DNA of 64,000 bases from Embleya sp042956465 (GTDB lineage: Bacteria > Actinomycetota > Actinomycetes > Streptomycetales > Streptomycetaceae). The position numbers and the translations under genes are program-made. This document shows positions 48,484 to 57,416 of this stretch, in pieces (the stretch's first letter is position 1; every line of letters begins with the position of its first letter). The notes under the pieces were generated by a model that was not told where the DNA came from, did no database searches, and saw only the letters and a program-made list of their open reading frames with translations. The stretch spans positions 62,001 through 126,000 of the forward strand of contig NZ_JBIBGL010000022.1 in assembly GCF_042956465.1 (NCBI RefSeq), in the 5' to 3' direction.

Positions 48484-49971
48484 ATGGGCGTCACAGTGAA
48501 CTACGCAGACCTTGCACCCGTGGAGCCGCACACCCCCGCCCGGACACCGCCGGCCACGACCCACCCCGTCCCGCCCGGCGCCTGCGGCGCACCCGCCCGG
48601 CGCACCGCACGCTTGCCGCGCATCACCGACGCCTTCCCCCAACCGGTCCTGCTCGTGGACTGCAACGGAACCGTCGTCGGCGCCAACACGGCCGCCGTCG
48701 ACGGTCTACAGGCACCGACGACCCACCTGCTCGGCCGCGGGGTCCTGGACATACTTCCGCAGTTCGACCTCGGCCGTACTCCGGGCGGCGTCGCCTGCGA
48801 CGACGACCGGGACGACGAGCCGACGCGGATGACCGTACGGTGCACCGACGGCTTCGAGTTCACCGCCGAAGTCGCGATCCGCATCGTGCGCCGAGCCGAC
48901 CTCGACGACGAACCGGCGTCGCCGATGTCCCCGCCGGCCGGGCCCGCCGCGCACGGTCTCGACCACGAGGACCGCGGCTTCCTGATGGTCACCGTCACCG
49001 ACCTGACGTCGCGGCTCTCCGCGGAGCGCGCCTGCCGGCGGCTGAACCGGCAGACCGAGTTGATCCTGCGGGCCACCGCCGAAGGCATCGTCGGAGTGGA
49101 CATCCGCGGCCGGATCGTGCTCGCCAACCCGGCGGCCACACGTCTGCTGGGACGCCCGGCAAGCGAACTCCGCGGTCGCGAACTCCTGGCCCTGGCACTG
49201 CACTCCACCGCGGACGGCAGCCCCCTCTCCCCGGAGGAGTCGCCGCTGACCGACACCCTGCGGTCGGGACGCAGCCACCGCGACATGGGCGCCGTGCTGT
49301 GGAGCCGAGACGACACGTGGTACCCGGTCCGACTCAACACCGTCCCGATGACCGACGAGGGCCACATCGTCGGCGCGGTCGTGGCCTTCACCGACCGGTC
49401 CGCCGTGCATGCGGCCGCAACTCGCCGCGACCGGCTGGCCGCTGTCCTCGACCATGAACTGCGCGCCCCACTCGACCGGATGGCGCAGATCCTGACCCAT
49501 ATCGTCGAGGACCCGGCGGGTGTGCTGTGGCCCGAGGCCAATCGCGTCCTGCGGCAACTCGCCGAGGACTGCGGCCGGGCCGCACACCTGGCCGACCGGC
49601 TGCTGCAACCGGCCGACGGCTCACCACAACCGACGACCGAACTCGCGCGTCGGCAGCCGCCCGCGGCACACGTCGCGGCAACCGCGGCCACCCGTGCCCG
49701 GCCCGCCGCACAGCCCTCCCGCCGGGGCCGGCACGCCGACAACCGCGACGACGATCTCTTCGACGCCCACGCCACCGCGCACCGAAGCCACTCCTTCGGC
49801 CCGCCCCCGATCACCGTGCCGGGCACCGTCGTCGACTCCGAGCCACCACGCCGCCGGCAACGACAACTCCCTGCGGGGCCGCACATCGTCGTCCGCGCCC
49901 TGGAAGCCGGTACGGCCACAGCCACCGCGCCCGCAGACGGCCGAGGACCCGTCGGCGCCAACCGGACGTGA
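48484..49971 (+). CDS. PAS-domain sensor with H-box-like segment but no kinase ATPase domain
   Basis: A 495-aa soluble protein; ATG 48484 or GTG 48496 may be the start, neither with a strong ribosome binding site. The first PAS domain (about 45-175) starts ITDAFPQPVLLVDCNGTVVGAN. The second (about 190-310) starts LILRATAEGIVGVDIRGRIVLANPAA and ends with VVAFTDRS. The segment VLDHELRAPLDRMAQILTHI follows, resembling a histidine-kinase H-box. No N, G1, F or G2 boxes follow; the last 140 residues are disordered and rich in Arg, Pro and Thr. It may be a phosphorelay receiver-partner or a degenerate kinase. Ligand unknown. Confidence 0.8.
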   Translation: MGVTVNYADLAPVEPHTPARTPPATTHPVPPGACGAPARRTARLPRITDAFPQPVLLVDCNGTVVGANTAAVDGLQAPTTHLLGRGVLDILPQFDLGRTPGGVACDDDRDDEPTRMTVRCTDGFEFTAEVAIRIVRRADLDDEPASPMSPPAGPAAHGLDHEDRGFLMVTVTDLTSRLSAERACRRLNRQTELILRATAEGIVGVDIRGRIVLANPAATRLLGRPASELRGRELLALALHSTADGSPLSPEESPLTDTLRSGRSHRDMGAVLWSRDDTWYPVRLNTVPMTDEGHIVGAVVAFTDRSAVHAAATRRDRLAAVLDHELRAPLDRMAQILTHIVEDPAGVLWPEANRVLRQLAEDCGRAAHLADRLLQPADGSPQPTTELARRQPPAAHVAATAATRARPAAQPSRRGRHADNRDDDLFDAHATAHRSHSFGPPPITVPGTVVDSEPPRRRQRQLPAGPHIVVRALEAGTATATAPADGRGPVGANRT

Positions 49972-50034
49972 GCCGGGTGCGCATCGACAACGCCGGTATC
50001 CCCCTGGCACCCGAACCTTCAGGAAGGACCGAAC

Positions 50035-50850
50035 GTGGGACAGCATCGCCGTCGCGGCAGAACCGGGAGCCACCGGCGCCCGACGTGGCCGCAGGCCGGG
50101 GCCGCACCGCTCGGAGCGCAGCGGGGCATGGCCTACGTCGTGGGTGCGAGCGTGTTGGCCCTGGGTGTCAGTGTCACCGTCGTCGACCGGGCGACCGCCC
50201 CGCGCCACGACGTCGTCGAAGCGGCGCCGCCCGGGGACGAATTCCCGGCCGCCTCGGTATCGGTCATCCCGCCCGGGCCACCCGCTTCGTCGGCGACCTC
50301 CGACGTGCCTGCGGCCCCTCGGCCGACTCCGCCTGCCACCCGGCCGATCGCCCGTTCCGAGCCGATCAAGGCCGCCACACAACCCACCGCGGCCCCGCCC
50401 CCGGACAAAGCACCGGCCGAACCACCGGCCAAGGCAGCCCCGGCACCACCACCGGCCGGGTCGTCCTTCGCGAGCACCGTCCTGCGCATGGTCAACGGGC
50501 AACGTGTGGCCGCCGGGCTCCGCCCGCTCGCGACGGACGCCGAACTGGTGCGCGTCGCCGGCGCGATGAGCCGGGACGCGGCCACGCCGAGGCACGCAGA
50601 CGACACTCGCATCGGTCCATGGGGCCGATGGAATCCCGGACCGTGGGCTCACGGCGGCCGTTCGCGGACAGCCGGGATCGGCGGCGCGAACCTCGCCTTC
50701 GGCCAGACCTCCCCCGAGGCAGTCGTCGGACTGTGGATGCGCAGCCCACAACACCGGGCGAACATCTTGGACCCGCGCTGGACGCGCACCGGGGCGGGCG
50801 TGCACTTCGACGAAACGGGTGTCCCCCACTGGACGCTGCTCCTCGGGTAG
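50035..50850 (+). CDS. CAP-domain (SCP-like) extracellular protein
   Basis: A 271-aa protein starting at GTG 50035 behind AGGAAGGA. A basic tail (QHRRRGRTGSHRRP) precedes one hydrophobic helix (MAYVVGASVLALGVSVTVV), a long Pro/Ala linker (about 60-145) and a C-terminal CAP domain (about 147-271): VLRMVNGQRVAAGLRPLATD, AELVRVAGAMSRDAA, the Glu/His-bearing core (here THE-like GGANLAFGQTSPEAVVGLWMRSPQHRANIL) and HWTLLLG at the end. Bacterial CAP proteins are secreted and may bind lipids or proteins. The classical HxE pair is partly substituted here. Confidence 0.87.
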   Translation: MGQHRRRGRTGSHRRPTWPQAGAAPLGAQRGMAYVVGASVLALGVSVTVVDRATAPRHDVVEAAPPGDEFPAASVSVIPPGPPASSATSDVPAAPRPTPPATRPIARSEPIKAATQPTAAPPPDKAPAEPPAKAAPAPPPAGSSFASTVLRMVNGQRVAAGLRPLATDAELVRVAGAMSRDAATPRHADDTRIGPWGRWNPGPWAHGGRSRTAGIGGANLAFGQTSPEAVVGLWMRSPQHRANILDPRWTRTGAGVHFDETGVPHWTLLLG

Positions 50851-51494
50851 CGGTCCATCGACCGTGATTCGTCCGGTGCCCGACGATTCACGCCGCCGCC
50901 GAATCCGCTTCCGGGGATTTCATTCGGCGTGCTGCGGTGCGCCTCCCCTGCGTTTTGCCTCGCTCCCCCGGCACTCCGATCGCGGGAGGAACACACGCGG
51001 CCGAGTGTTCGGTCGAACCGAGGGCGAGAACGTGGATCGAGCAATTCCGAGAATATTCAACTGCCGTGCCCTGGCGAGGGCATCGTGGATCCTTACCGAA
51101 TTATGCGAACGAACCTGAGCCGCTTCCCGACGGCTGTCGACGCGAGCGCGGGGACGGGCGCGAACGGGTGACGAACGGGTGGCGAACGTCCATGACCGGG
51201 ATCCATCCGACGCGGTCGTACAGATCCGCGCACCGGCGACCAGGGAGGCGAAACCCCCTTTCCTCGCTGCGTGTTGGGAGCGTCGAGGCAATCTGCGGAG
51301 CCTGGTTCGAAGGCAGGCCGCCGAGGGATCCGCCTCTCGACGGACACCGTCCGCACAACCCCCGACTCGCCCGTACGTCGACGACGAAACGGCTGGACGG
51401 TCGCGCGAGGCAAGCACTCCCTCACCGACCCGGACATTGTCTTCGGCAGCACACCGAAACGAGTCTCTCAAACCGACGTCAAGGAAATCATAAG
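50851..51494. other. intergenic region, no gene recognised
   Basis: About 640 bases of moderate GC without credible start codons or families. A GGTTCGAA sequence at about 51303 resembles a tRNA T-loop, but no cloverleaf forms around it. The end contains the promoter of the ferric-reductase-like gene. Confidence 0.5.
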
Positions 51495-51522
51495 TTGACC
51501 TTAATTGCCGTCACGGTAGGGC
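51495..51522 (+). promoter_or_regulatory. candidate promoter of the ferric-reductase-like gene
   Basis: TTGACC (51495-51500) and TAGGGC (51517-51522) are 16 bases apart and close to the streptomycete vegetative consensus, about 45 bases before the ATG. Confidence 0.5.
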
Positions 51523-51566
51523 TCTTCGTCCTGACAAGCCTTCGGTTCACAGCTAATTTCCCGCCT

Positions 51567-53033
51567 ATGCCGCACACCGCCGCACAGCACCCCCGTCCCT
51601 CCACCCGTTCCCCGAAGTCGGCGACGTCTCCGGCACATCCACGAATGCCGGTCCGCACCGAAGACCACCCCATGCCCGTGGGTGAGGGGCAGCGGACGGG
51701 AGTGGGAGCGCACCGCACCGTGGCCCCACCGCGAATATCCCCCCACGTCCTGCTGTTCGCCCTGTTGTTCGTCGGCGGAACGACCTTCGGCGTTTGGACC
51801 TCACAGATCCGACCCAGCACGCGCCTCGCCACCCTCCTGGCGACGGCGGCGCACCTGACCGGGCTGCTCGCGGGTCTGGGCATGTTGGCGATGCTGCTCT
51901 TGATGACGCGCGTACCGGCGGTCGAACACGGCATCGGCGCGGACACACTGGCGCGTTGGCACGCGCGCGGCGGGCGCACGGTCATCCTGTTGACGCTCGC
52001 CCACGCCGGACTCGCCTGGTGGGCCCACAGTGCGTACCACCACATGGGGCCCGTCGACGGGCTGCTCGACGTCCTCGGCTACCCCGCGCTGGCCGCCGCC
52101 ACGTTCGGCTGCGCGCTCCTGGTCGCGGTTGCGGTGTTCTCCGCACGCGCGGTGCGCACTCGCGTGCGCCACGAGACCTGGCTTCGGGTCCATCTGCTCA
52201 CCTACGTCGGGACGGCGATCGCCTTCTTCCATCAGCCCGCGGGCCCCGACCTGGCCGGAGCCCCGGTCCTCGCGTGGTTGTGGACCTTCCTCCATGTCCA
52301 GGTCGCGGTACTGCTGCTGTGGTACCGGGTCGTCGTCCCGCTTTGTGCGCTGCGCCGACACGACATTCGCGTCGTGCAGGTCTACGACGAGACCCCCGAC
52401 GTCGTTTCGGTGCTCATGACCGGTCGCGGGCTCGCGTCCCTGGACGCGGCCTCGGGTCAGTTCTTTCGTTGGCGATTCCTGACCCGTCGACTGTGGTGGA
52501 CGTCGCTGCCCTTCTCGGTCTCGGCGCCCGTGCGCGACGACACCCTGCGCATCACGGTCAAGGTCGTCGGGGATCACACCCGACGCGTCAAACGCCTGCG
52601 TCCGGGCACGCGGGTGCTCGCCACGGGTCCCTTCGGCGCGATGACCGCCCGACGCCGCACCCGGCGCAAAGTGCTGCTGATCGCGGGAGGCATCGGAATC
52701 ACCCCGATGCGCGCCCTGTTCGAAACGCTGCCCGGCGAACCGGGCGACATCACATTGCTCTACCGAGCGAACAACTCGACGCAACTCGCGCTTCGGGAGG
52801 AACTGGAAGAGATCGCGTGGCGCCGCTCGTGCCGGGTCCACTATCTGCTGGGCTCCTCGCGCGGGCCCGACAGCCCCTTCACGTCCGCGGGACTGCGTCG
52901 ACTCGTACCCGACATCGGCGAGCACGACGTATACCTCTGCGGCTCGCCGGACATGGCGCGTGCGACCCTGCGAATCCTGCGCCGCGCCGGTGTGCCACGT
53001 GGGCAGGTTCACGCCGAAGTCTTCGACGCGTAG
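51567..53033 (+). CDS. ferric-reductase-like transmembrane flavoprotein
   Basis: A 488-aa membrane protein starting at ATG 51567; ATG 51648 or 51672 are possible shorter starts. After a polar tail, about six helices carry heme-ligand histidines (HARGGRTVILLTLAHAGLAWW, and LRVHLLTYVGTAIAFFHQ). The cytosolic half has an FAD-binding barrel (ASGQFFRWRFLTRRLWWTSLPFSVSA) and an NAD(P)-binding domain (LLIAGGIGITPMRALFETLP and DVYLCGSPDMARATLRILRRAGV). Such proteins carry electrons from NAD(P)H across the membrane to ferric iron or other acceptors. The nearby LPMO needs an external electron donor, so a link is possible but unproven. Confidence 0.9.
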   Translation: MPHTAAQHPRPSTRSPKSATSPAHPRMPVRTEDHPMPVGEGQRTGVGAHRTVAPPRISPHVLLFALLFVGGTTFGVWTSQIRPSTRLATLLATAAHLTGLLAGLGMLAMLLLMTRVPAVEHGIGADTLARWHARGGRTVILLTLAHAGLAWWAHSAYHHMGPVDGLLDVLGYPALAAATFGCALLVAVAVFSARAVRTRVRHETWLRVHLLTYVGTAIAFFHQPAGPDLAGAPVLAWLWTFLHVQVAVLLLWYRVVVPLCALRRHDIRVVQVYDETPDVVSVLMTGRGLASLDAASGQFFRWRFLTRRLWWTSLPFSVSAPVRDDTLRITVKVVGDHTRRVKRLRPGTRVLATGPFGAMTARRRTRRKVLLIAGGIGITPMRALFETLPGEPGDITLLYRANNSTQLALREELEEIAWRRSCRVHYLLGSSRGPDSPFTSAGLRRLVPDIGEHDVYLCGSPDMARATLRILRRAGVPRGQVHAEVFDA

Positions 53034-53159
53034 CGATCACGGCACCGCGTACCACCATGCGACCGAGCAACTCCCGCGTGGCCGGGTACTCCCCCGCCAC
53101 GTGACCGAGGCCGGCACGCACCGACACATCCCCTTCGCTCCTTCGTTCAAGGAACCGCC

Positions 53160-53360
53160 ATGACCCTTCGTCGCACGGCCACCGGCCTCTCGCTGACGAC
53201 CACGAGCGTGTTGATCGTCGCCCTCACGGGCGTTCCCGCACCGAGCGCGCCGGCTGCCCCGGACCGCCCGAGCTCACAGGTCGCTCCGGCGAACACTCCG
53301 GGCCCGCGGCAGCGGCCGGCCGCGTATTTCGATTTCATTCCGCCGCCTTTCCGACTTTGA
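53160..53360 (+). CDS. tiny secreted protein
   Basis: A 66-aa product from ATG 53160, with AAGGA upstream. It has a signal peptide (TLRRTATGLSLTTTSVLIVAL) cleaved near SAPAAP. The mature peptide is about 35 residues, disordered and Pro-rich, ending AAYFDFIPPPFRL, a distinctive aromatic/Pro tail. It lies 127 bases after the ferric-reductase-like gene and may be co-transcribed with it. No family is recognised. Confidence 0.65.
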   Translation: MTLRRTATGLSLTTTSVLIVALTGVPAPSAPAAPDRPSSQVAPANTPGPRQRPAAYFDFIPPPFRL

Positions 53361-53421
53361 TTTCCCCAGGGTTTCGATTCCCGATCTCCACCGGGACGCC
53401 GAGGCACTATGGTCTCGTTTC

Positions 53422-54102
53422 ATGGCTCAGGTGCTCTTGGTTGAAGACGATCATTTTGTACGTTCCGCTCTGATTCGATTCATCACGCAGGAAGCTCACG
53501 GAGTTCGCAGTGTGGGAACCGCCCTGGATGCCCTGCGCGAAATCGCCCGGCACCCCTTCGACGTGGTCATTCTCGACCTCGGATTGCCCGATCTCGACGG
53601 TGGTGAGGCACTCAAGATGTTGCGCGGCATATCCGACGTCCCGGTCATCGTCGCGACCGGTCGTGACGACGAGGCAGAAATCATCCGATTGCTCGACGCC
53701 GGCGCCGACGACTATGTGACGAAACCGTTCTCGGGAGAACACCTCCGGGCACGGATGTCGGCGGTGATGAGACGCTACGACAACCGCCGCGACACCGGCG
53801 GCGTATTCGTCTGCGGTGCGTTGCGCGTCGATGTCCTGCGCCGTGACGTGGAGTTCGACGGCAGGACGGTGGACCTGACCCGGCGCGAATTCGACCTGTT
53901 GGCATGCCTCGCGTCCCAGGCCGGGACGGTGGTGACCCGCCGTGACATCCTCGCGCAGGTATGGGGTCACGCCCAGGGCGACGACCAGACCATCGACGTG
54001 CATCTGTCCTGGCTGCGGCGCAAGCTCGGCGAAACGGCCCGGCAACCACGCTACGTGCACACGGTGCGCGGTGTGGGGGTGAAGCTCCAGGCACCGACCT
54101 GA
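53422..54102 (+). CDS. orphan OmpR/PhoB-family response regulator
   Basis: A 226-aa protein starting at ATG 53422. The receiver domain (1-120) has the acidic pair VEDDHF, phospho-acceptor Asp in VILDLGLPDLDGG, Thr/Ser in IVATGRDDE and Lys in VTKPFSGEHLRAR. The winged-helix DNA-binding domain (about 130-226) shows VDLTRREFDLLACLASQAGT, VTRRDILAQVWG and IDVHLSWLRRKLGE...YVHTVRGVGVKL. All phosphorylation residues are intact. No histidine kinase gene is adjacent; the PAS protein at 48484-49971 lacks an ATPase domain and cannot phosphorylate it alone. It may control the secreted-protein genes around it. Confidence 0.95.
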   Translation: MAQVLLVEDDHFVRSALIRFITQEAHGVRSVGTALDALREIARHPFDVVILDLGLPDLDGGEALKMLRGISDVPVIVATGRDDEAEIIRLLDAGADDYVTKPFSGEHLRARMSAVMRRYDNRRDTGGVFVCGALRVDVLRRDVEFDGRTVDLTRREFDLLACLASQAGTVVTRRDILAQVWGHAQGDDQTIDVHLSWLRRKLGETARQPRYVHTVRGVGVKLQAPT

Positions 54103-54549
54103 CCCGGCCGAGCCGCCGGCCCGGCCCGGGCACATCCACCGCGCTCTCGCGGCGCGTCCCACGACTCACGACGCATGCGGGAATTCCGCCACCCGGGACG
54201 CCGGTACGGCGAGCCGCGCGCACCCCGCCACGGGAATCGAAACAAAAAGCATCGCCGTCCGTGAAATCCCGACGCATCCGTCGACAACGTCCGTGATCGG
54301 GCGGATCGGGCGTGCATCGCGAACGGCCGTGCATCGCGAACGGCGAAACGCATGACACCGAGGGCGGCCGGCACCCCGCCGGCATGCCCGGCACGCACAC
54401 GACCGCGCATTCCTTAAGTACGACTCATCTGCCACATAAACGCTGCTCGGGATCGGATCGAGTTCTCCGGAATCCTTTCTTCGACTCCCCTGCCGACGTT
54501 AGGTTCCCACGCAGCGGCCCTTCCCCACACGACGAAAGGACTACCGCCG
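54103..54549. other. intergenic region upstream of the LPMO gene
   Basis: About 450 bases, AT-richer than average toward the end. It contains the 17-bp tandem repeat at 54311-54344. No gene is supported. It probably holds the LPMO promoter and regulatory sites. Confidence 0.45.
54311..54344. repeat. 17-bp tandem repeat, two copies
   Basis: CGTGCATCGCGAACGGC occurs twice head to tail, about 205 bases upstream of the LPMO gene. Confidence 0.85.
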
Positions 54550-55548
54550 GTGAAAAAGCATCCGGTGCAAATTCTGGCAGCGTTTCCGTTCACACTCGCG
54601 CTCGTTCTCTCCGGAATAGGCACGGGAACGGCGTTCGCGCACGGCACGTCGCTGAATCCTCCGAGCCGTATCCAGTTGTGTTCGACCCAGGGGGGCGAGA
54701 ACCCGGAGAACTTCCGACTCCCGGCGTGCCGTGCCGCCAAGGCCGCGGTGGGCAACAACCCCGCCCCGTTCTACGACCCGAACGCGGTCAACATCGCCGA
54801 CGCTGCGGGCAGGCATCGGCAGATCATCCCCGACGGCAAGTTGTGCAGCGCGAACAACCCCCAGTACGCCGGTCTCGATCTCCCGCGCACCGACTGGCCG
54901 ACGGCCAACCTGCCCTCCGGGGGGTCGTACACGTTCCGCTACAAGGCCACCGCCCCCCACAAGGGCACGTTCGAGTACTACATCACCAAGAACGGCTTCG
55001 ACGTCACCAAGCCCCTCCGCTGGTCCGACCTGGAGTCGGCCCCGTTCGCCACGGCGACCGACCCCTCGCTCGAGAACGGCGCCTACGTGGTCAAGGGCCG
55101 TTTGCCGGCGAGGTCCGGCCGTCACCTGATCTACATCATCTGGCAACGCTCCGACAGCGGTGAGGCGTTCTACTCCTGCTCGGACGTGGTCTTCGACGGC
55201 AGTGGCAGCTCCGTCCCCGCACCCGCCGACAAGTCCACCCCCACCACCCCGGCAGCCGGCGGCGGACACGACGCGCATACCCGGCCCGCGGCCGGGGCTT
55301 CCGGCGCGGCATCGTCGAAGCCTCGAACGGAACCGGCTTCGCTGACCCCGTCGGAGCCCGCCGCGGCACCGGTGCCCGAGTCCGAGTCCGTGTCGCCGGA
55401 ACAGGCCCGGGCACGAGTGAACTCCGAACTCGCCAGGACCGGCGGGAGCGGATCGCAGTCCGCGCTGATCCTGGCCGGCGCCGCGGCCGGTTCCGTCGTC
55501 ATCGGCTTCGGATCCCTCGTCTACGCCCGCCGAAGGACCTCGCGCTGA
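54550..55548 (+). CDS. AA10 lytic polysaccharide monooxygenase with LARTG sorting signal
   Basis: A 332-aa protein starting at GTG 54550. The signal peptide (KKHPVQILAAFPFTLALVL) ends at AFA, leaving His as mature residue 1 (HGTSLNPPSR), the first copper ligand. The AA10 domain (about 31-220) shows paired cysteines, RTDWPTANLPSGGSYTFRYK, and the second histidine brace residue in ATAPHKGTFEYYITKNG. A Pro/Ser/Ala linker leads to ELARTGGSGS, one helix (ALILAGAAAGSVVIGFGSL) and RRRTSR, so the enzyme is probably tethered to the cell wall by a class E sortase. It oxidatively cleaves chitin or cellulose, or acts on the cell's own glycans. Confidence 0.93.
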   Translation: MKKHPVQILAAFPFTLALVLSGIGTGTAFAHGTSLNPPSRIQLCSTQGGENPENFRLPACRAAKAAVGNNPAPFYDPNAVNIADAAGRHRQIIPDGKLCSANNPQYAGLDLPRTDWPTANLPSGGSYTFRYKATAPHKGTFEYYITKNGFDVTKPLRWSDLESAPFATATDPSLENGAYVVKGRLPARSGRHLIYIIWQRSDSGEAFYSCSDVVFDGSGSSVPAPADKSTPTTPAAGGGHDAHTRPAAGASGAASSKPRTEPASLTPSEPAAAPVPESESVSPEQARARVNSELARTGGSGSQSALILAGAAAGSVVIGFGSLVYARRRTSR

Positions 55549-55565
55549 TTCAACGCCCCACACGA

Positions 55566-55596
55566 GCGACGGCACCGTCGTGAACGGTGCCGTCGC
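55566..55596. terminator. strong hairpin terminator between convergent genes
   Basis: Perfect 13-base arms GCGACGGCACCGT (55566-55578) and its complement (55584-55596), loop CGTGA, 17 bases after the LPMO stop. It can serve both directions. Confidence 0.85.
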
Positions 55597-55793
55597 GTTG
55601 CCCCGCCGCACACGAGCCGCCCGGGACATACCGGCCGAAGTGCGGATCACCGGTGGTTGCGGAGGTGTTCGGCGCGTTCCCTCGGCGTGATCCGTCGTCC
55701 TGGACGAGCTTCGAGCGCCGGGTGTAGAGGGTCTTGACGTCGTTGACGGCCACGGTTCCCGTTCGGCGTCCTCGGCTGGTTCCCCTCGGGGGA

Positions 55794-56147
55794 TCAGCAC
55801 GGGGTGGAGCGCGAGGCGGTGGCGGCCGGGGCGTGCGGGTGGATGGTGAACACCCGGTCCAGGCCGACGATGCGCAGGATGCGGGCGGTATTGTCGGGCA
55901 CCGCCGCCAGGGCTAGGCCGCCGTCCTGTTCGATGGCCAGGTTCCGGGCGGCCAGCAGGGCGGTGATGCCGCTGGAGTCGCAGAATCGAAGACCGGCGAG
56001 ATCCAGGACCAGGAGTTGCCCGGCGGCCAGGGTGAGGCCGTCCACGGCCAGGCGGAGTCGGGGTGCCGTCGCGTGGTCGAGGTCACCGGTGATCTCCAGA
56101 ACGGGACCGGTGGCGGCGTCGCGGGAGGTGATCGTCAGCGGGCTCAT
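55794..56147 (-). CDS. STAS-domain anti-sigma factor antagonist
   Basis: A 117-aa cytosolic protein starting at ATG 56147, nine bases after the phosphatase stop. The STAS fold is clear: VLEITGDLDHATAPRLRLAV, LLVLDLAGLRFCDSSGITAL with the phosphorylatable Ser in the DSSG motif, and LAAVPDNTARILRIVGLDRVF. In the RsbV mechanism the unphosphorylated form binds an anti-sigma kinase and frees a stress sigma factor. The phosphatase encoded just upstream would dephosphorylate it. No RsbW-type kinase lies in the window. Confidence 0.94.
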   Translation of the reverse strand: MSPLTITSRDAATGPVLEITGDLDHATAPRLRLAVDGLTLAAGQLLVLDLAGLRFCDSSGITALLAARNLAIEQDGGLALAAVPDNTARILRIVGLDRVFTIHPHAPAATASRSTPC

Positions 56148-56156
56148 CTCGGGTCT

Positions 56157-57416
56157 TCACCTGCGGGGGGCGGGCACGCCGAGGGCGAGCAGGGCGGTGT
56201 CGTCGTCGAGTCCGTCGCCGAAGCCGGCCAGGAGAGCGGTCAGGGCGCCGATCAGGGCGCGCGGGCCTGCCGGCGGTTGGGCGGCGGTGAAGGCGCGCAG
56301 GGCGTCCTCGCCGTAGAGCTCGCGCTCGGGTCCGATGCGGGCCTCGGTCAGGCCGTCGGTGTAGAGGAGCAGGGTGTCGCCGGGGAACAGCCGGGTGTGG
56401 GCGGCGGTGAACTGGACCTGGGGCAGGACGCCGACGAGCATCCCACCGGGGGTGGGGAGATAGTCCGCGGTGCCGTCCGCGCGCTGGATCAGTGCCGGGG
56501 GGTGGCCGCCGGAGGCCAAGTGCACGCCGACGTGGTCGCCGCCGGGGTCCAGCACGCCGAATATGGTGGTGCAGTAGCGGGTGTCGCCGCTGGTGTACCG
56601 CTCGTGCAGCACCGTGTTCAAGGTGGTCAGCACGGTGACGGGATCGGGGTCGTGCAGGGCTGCGGCGCGCAGGGTGTAGCGGGTGAGCGAGGTGACCGCG
56701 GCGGCCTGGGGGCCTTTGCCGCACACGTCGCCGAGGAAGAACGCCCACCGGTCGGCGCCCAGCGGGAACAGGTCGTAGAAGTCTCCGCCGAGCAGGTCCG
56801 GGGACGCCGTGTGGTAGTGGGAGCCTGCCTCCAGGCCCGGAATCGCGGGCAGCGCGGCGGGCAGCAGGTTCTGTTGGAGGACGGCGAGGGCTTCCTGGAG
56901 CCGTGCGCGGTCGGCCTCCGCCTGCCGGCGGGCTTCTTCGGCCGCCTTGCGTCCGCGCAGCAGCTCGGCCTCGTAGGCGCGGCGGTCACGGGCGTCGAAG
57001 ACGGTGGTACGGATCAGCAGCGGTTCGCCGTCCTCGCTCACCTTCACCTTCGAGGTGACCAGCACCGGCATGCGCTGTTTGCCGGCGCCCTTGATGTCCA
57101 GGGCGATTCCGCCGACCTCGCCCTGCATCTGCAACATCGGCGCGAAGTGCGTCTCGTGGTAGAGCTTGCCGCCCACGGTGAGCAGGTCGGCGAACCGCAT
57201 GCGGCCCACGACCTGGGAGCGTTCCAGGTCCAGCCACTCCAGCAGCGTGGTGTTGATCTTCGCGATGGTGCCGTCCATCAGCGTCGACAGATATCCGCAC
57301 GGTGCCTGCTCGTACAGCTCCTCCGCACTGTCCTCCAACAGCGAGGTGAACACCGCGTCCGTGGCGTGTGCGTCCTGCTCCCCGCCCGGCTCGGACGCCT
57401 GGTCTGTGCGGCACAT
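56157..57416 (-). CDS. RsbP-like PAS-PP2C (SpoIIE) phosphatase
   Basis: A 419-aa protein; ATG 57416 overlaps the hydrolase stop by one base (TGATG). A PAS domain (about 20-150: YEQAPCGYLSTLMDGTIAKI, then VGRMRFADLLTVGGKLYHET) is followed by a coiled coil (ARRQAEADRARLQEALAVLQ) and a PP2C domain (about 190-419) with metal-binding Asp in LLGGDFYDLFPLG, FLGDVCGKGPQAAAVTS, and DDTALLAL at the end. The PAS-coil-PP2C order is that of Bacillus RsbP, which works with RsbQ in energy-stress signalling. The next gene, a STAS protein, is its likely substrate. Confidence 0.93.
   Translation of the reverse strand: MCRTDQASEPGGEQDAHATDAVFTSLLEDSAEELYEQAPCGYLSTLMDGTIAKINTTLLEWLDLERSQVVGRMRFADLLTVGGKLYHETHFAPMLQMQGEVGGIALDIKGAGKQRMPVLVTSKVKVSEDGEPLLIRTTVFDARDRRAYEAELLRGRKAAEEARRQAEADRARLQEALAVLQQNLLPAALPAIPGLEAGSHYHTASPDLLGGDFYDLFPLGADRWAFFLGDVCGKGPQAAAVTSLTRYTLRAAALHDPDPVTVLTTLNTVLHERYTSGDTRYCTTIFGVLDPGGDHVGVHLASGGHPPALIQRADGTADYLPTPGGMLVGVLPQVQFTAAHTRLFPGDTLLLYTDGLTEARIGPERELYGEDALRAFTAAQPPAGPRALIGALTALLAGFGDGLDDDTALLALGVPAPRR

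Noticed and set aside
51270..51340. A tRNA suggested by GGTTCGAA
   Set aside because: The flanking bases do not form a proper T-arm, and no anticodon arm or acceptor stem can be built.
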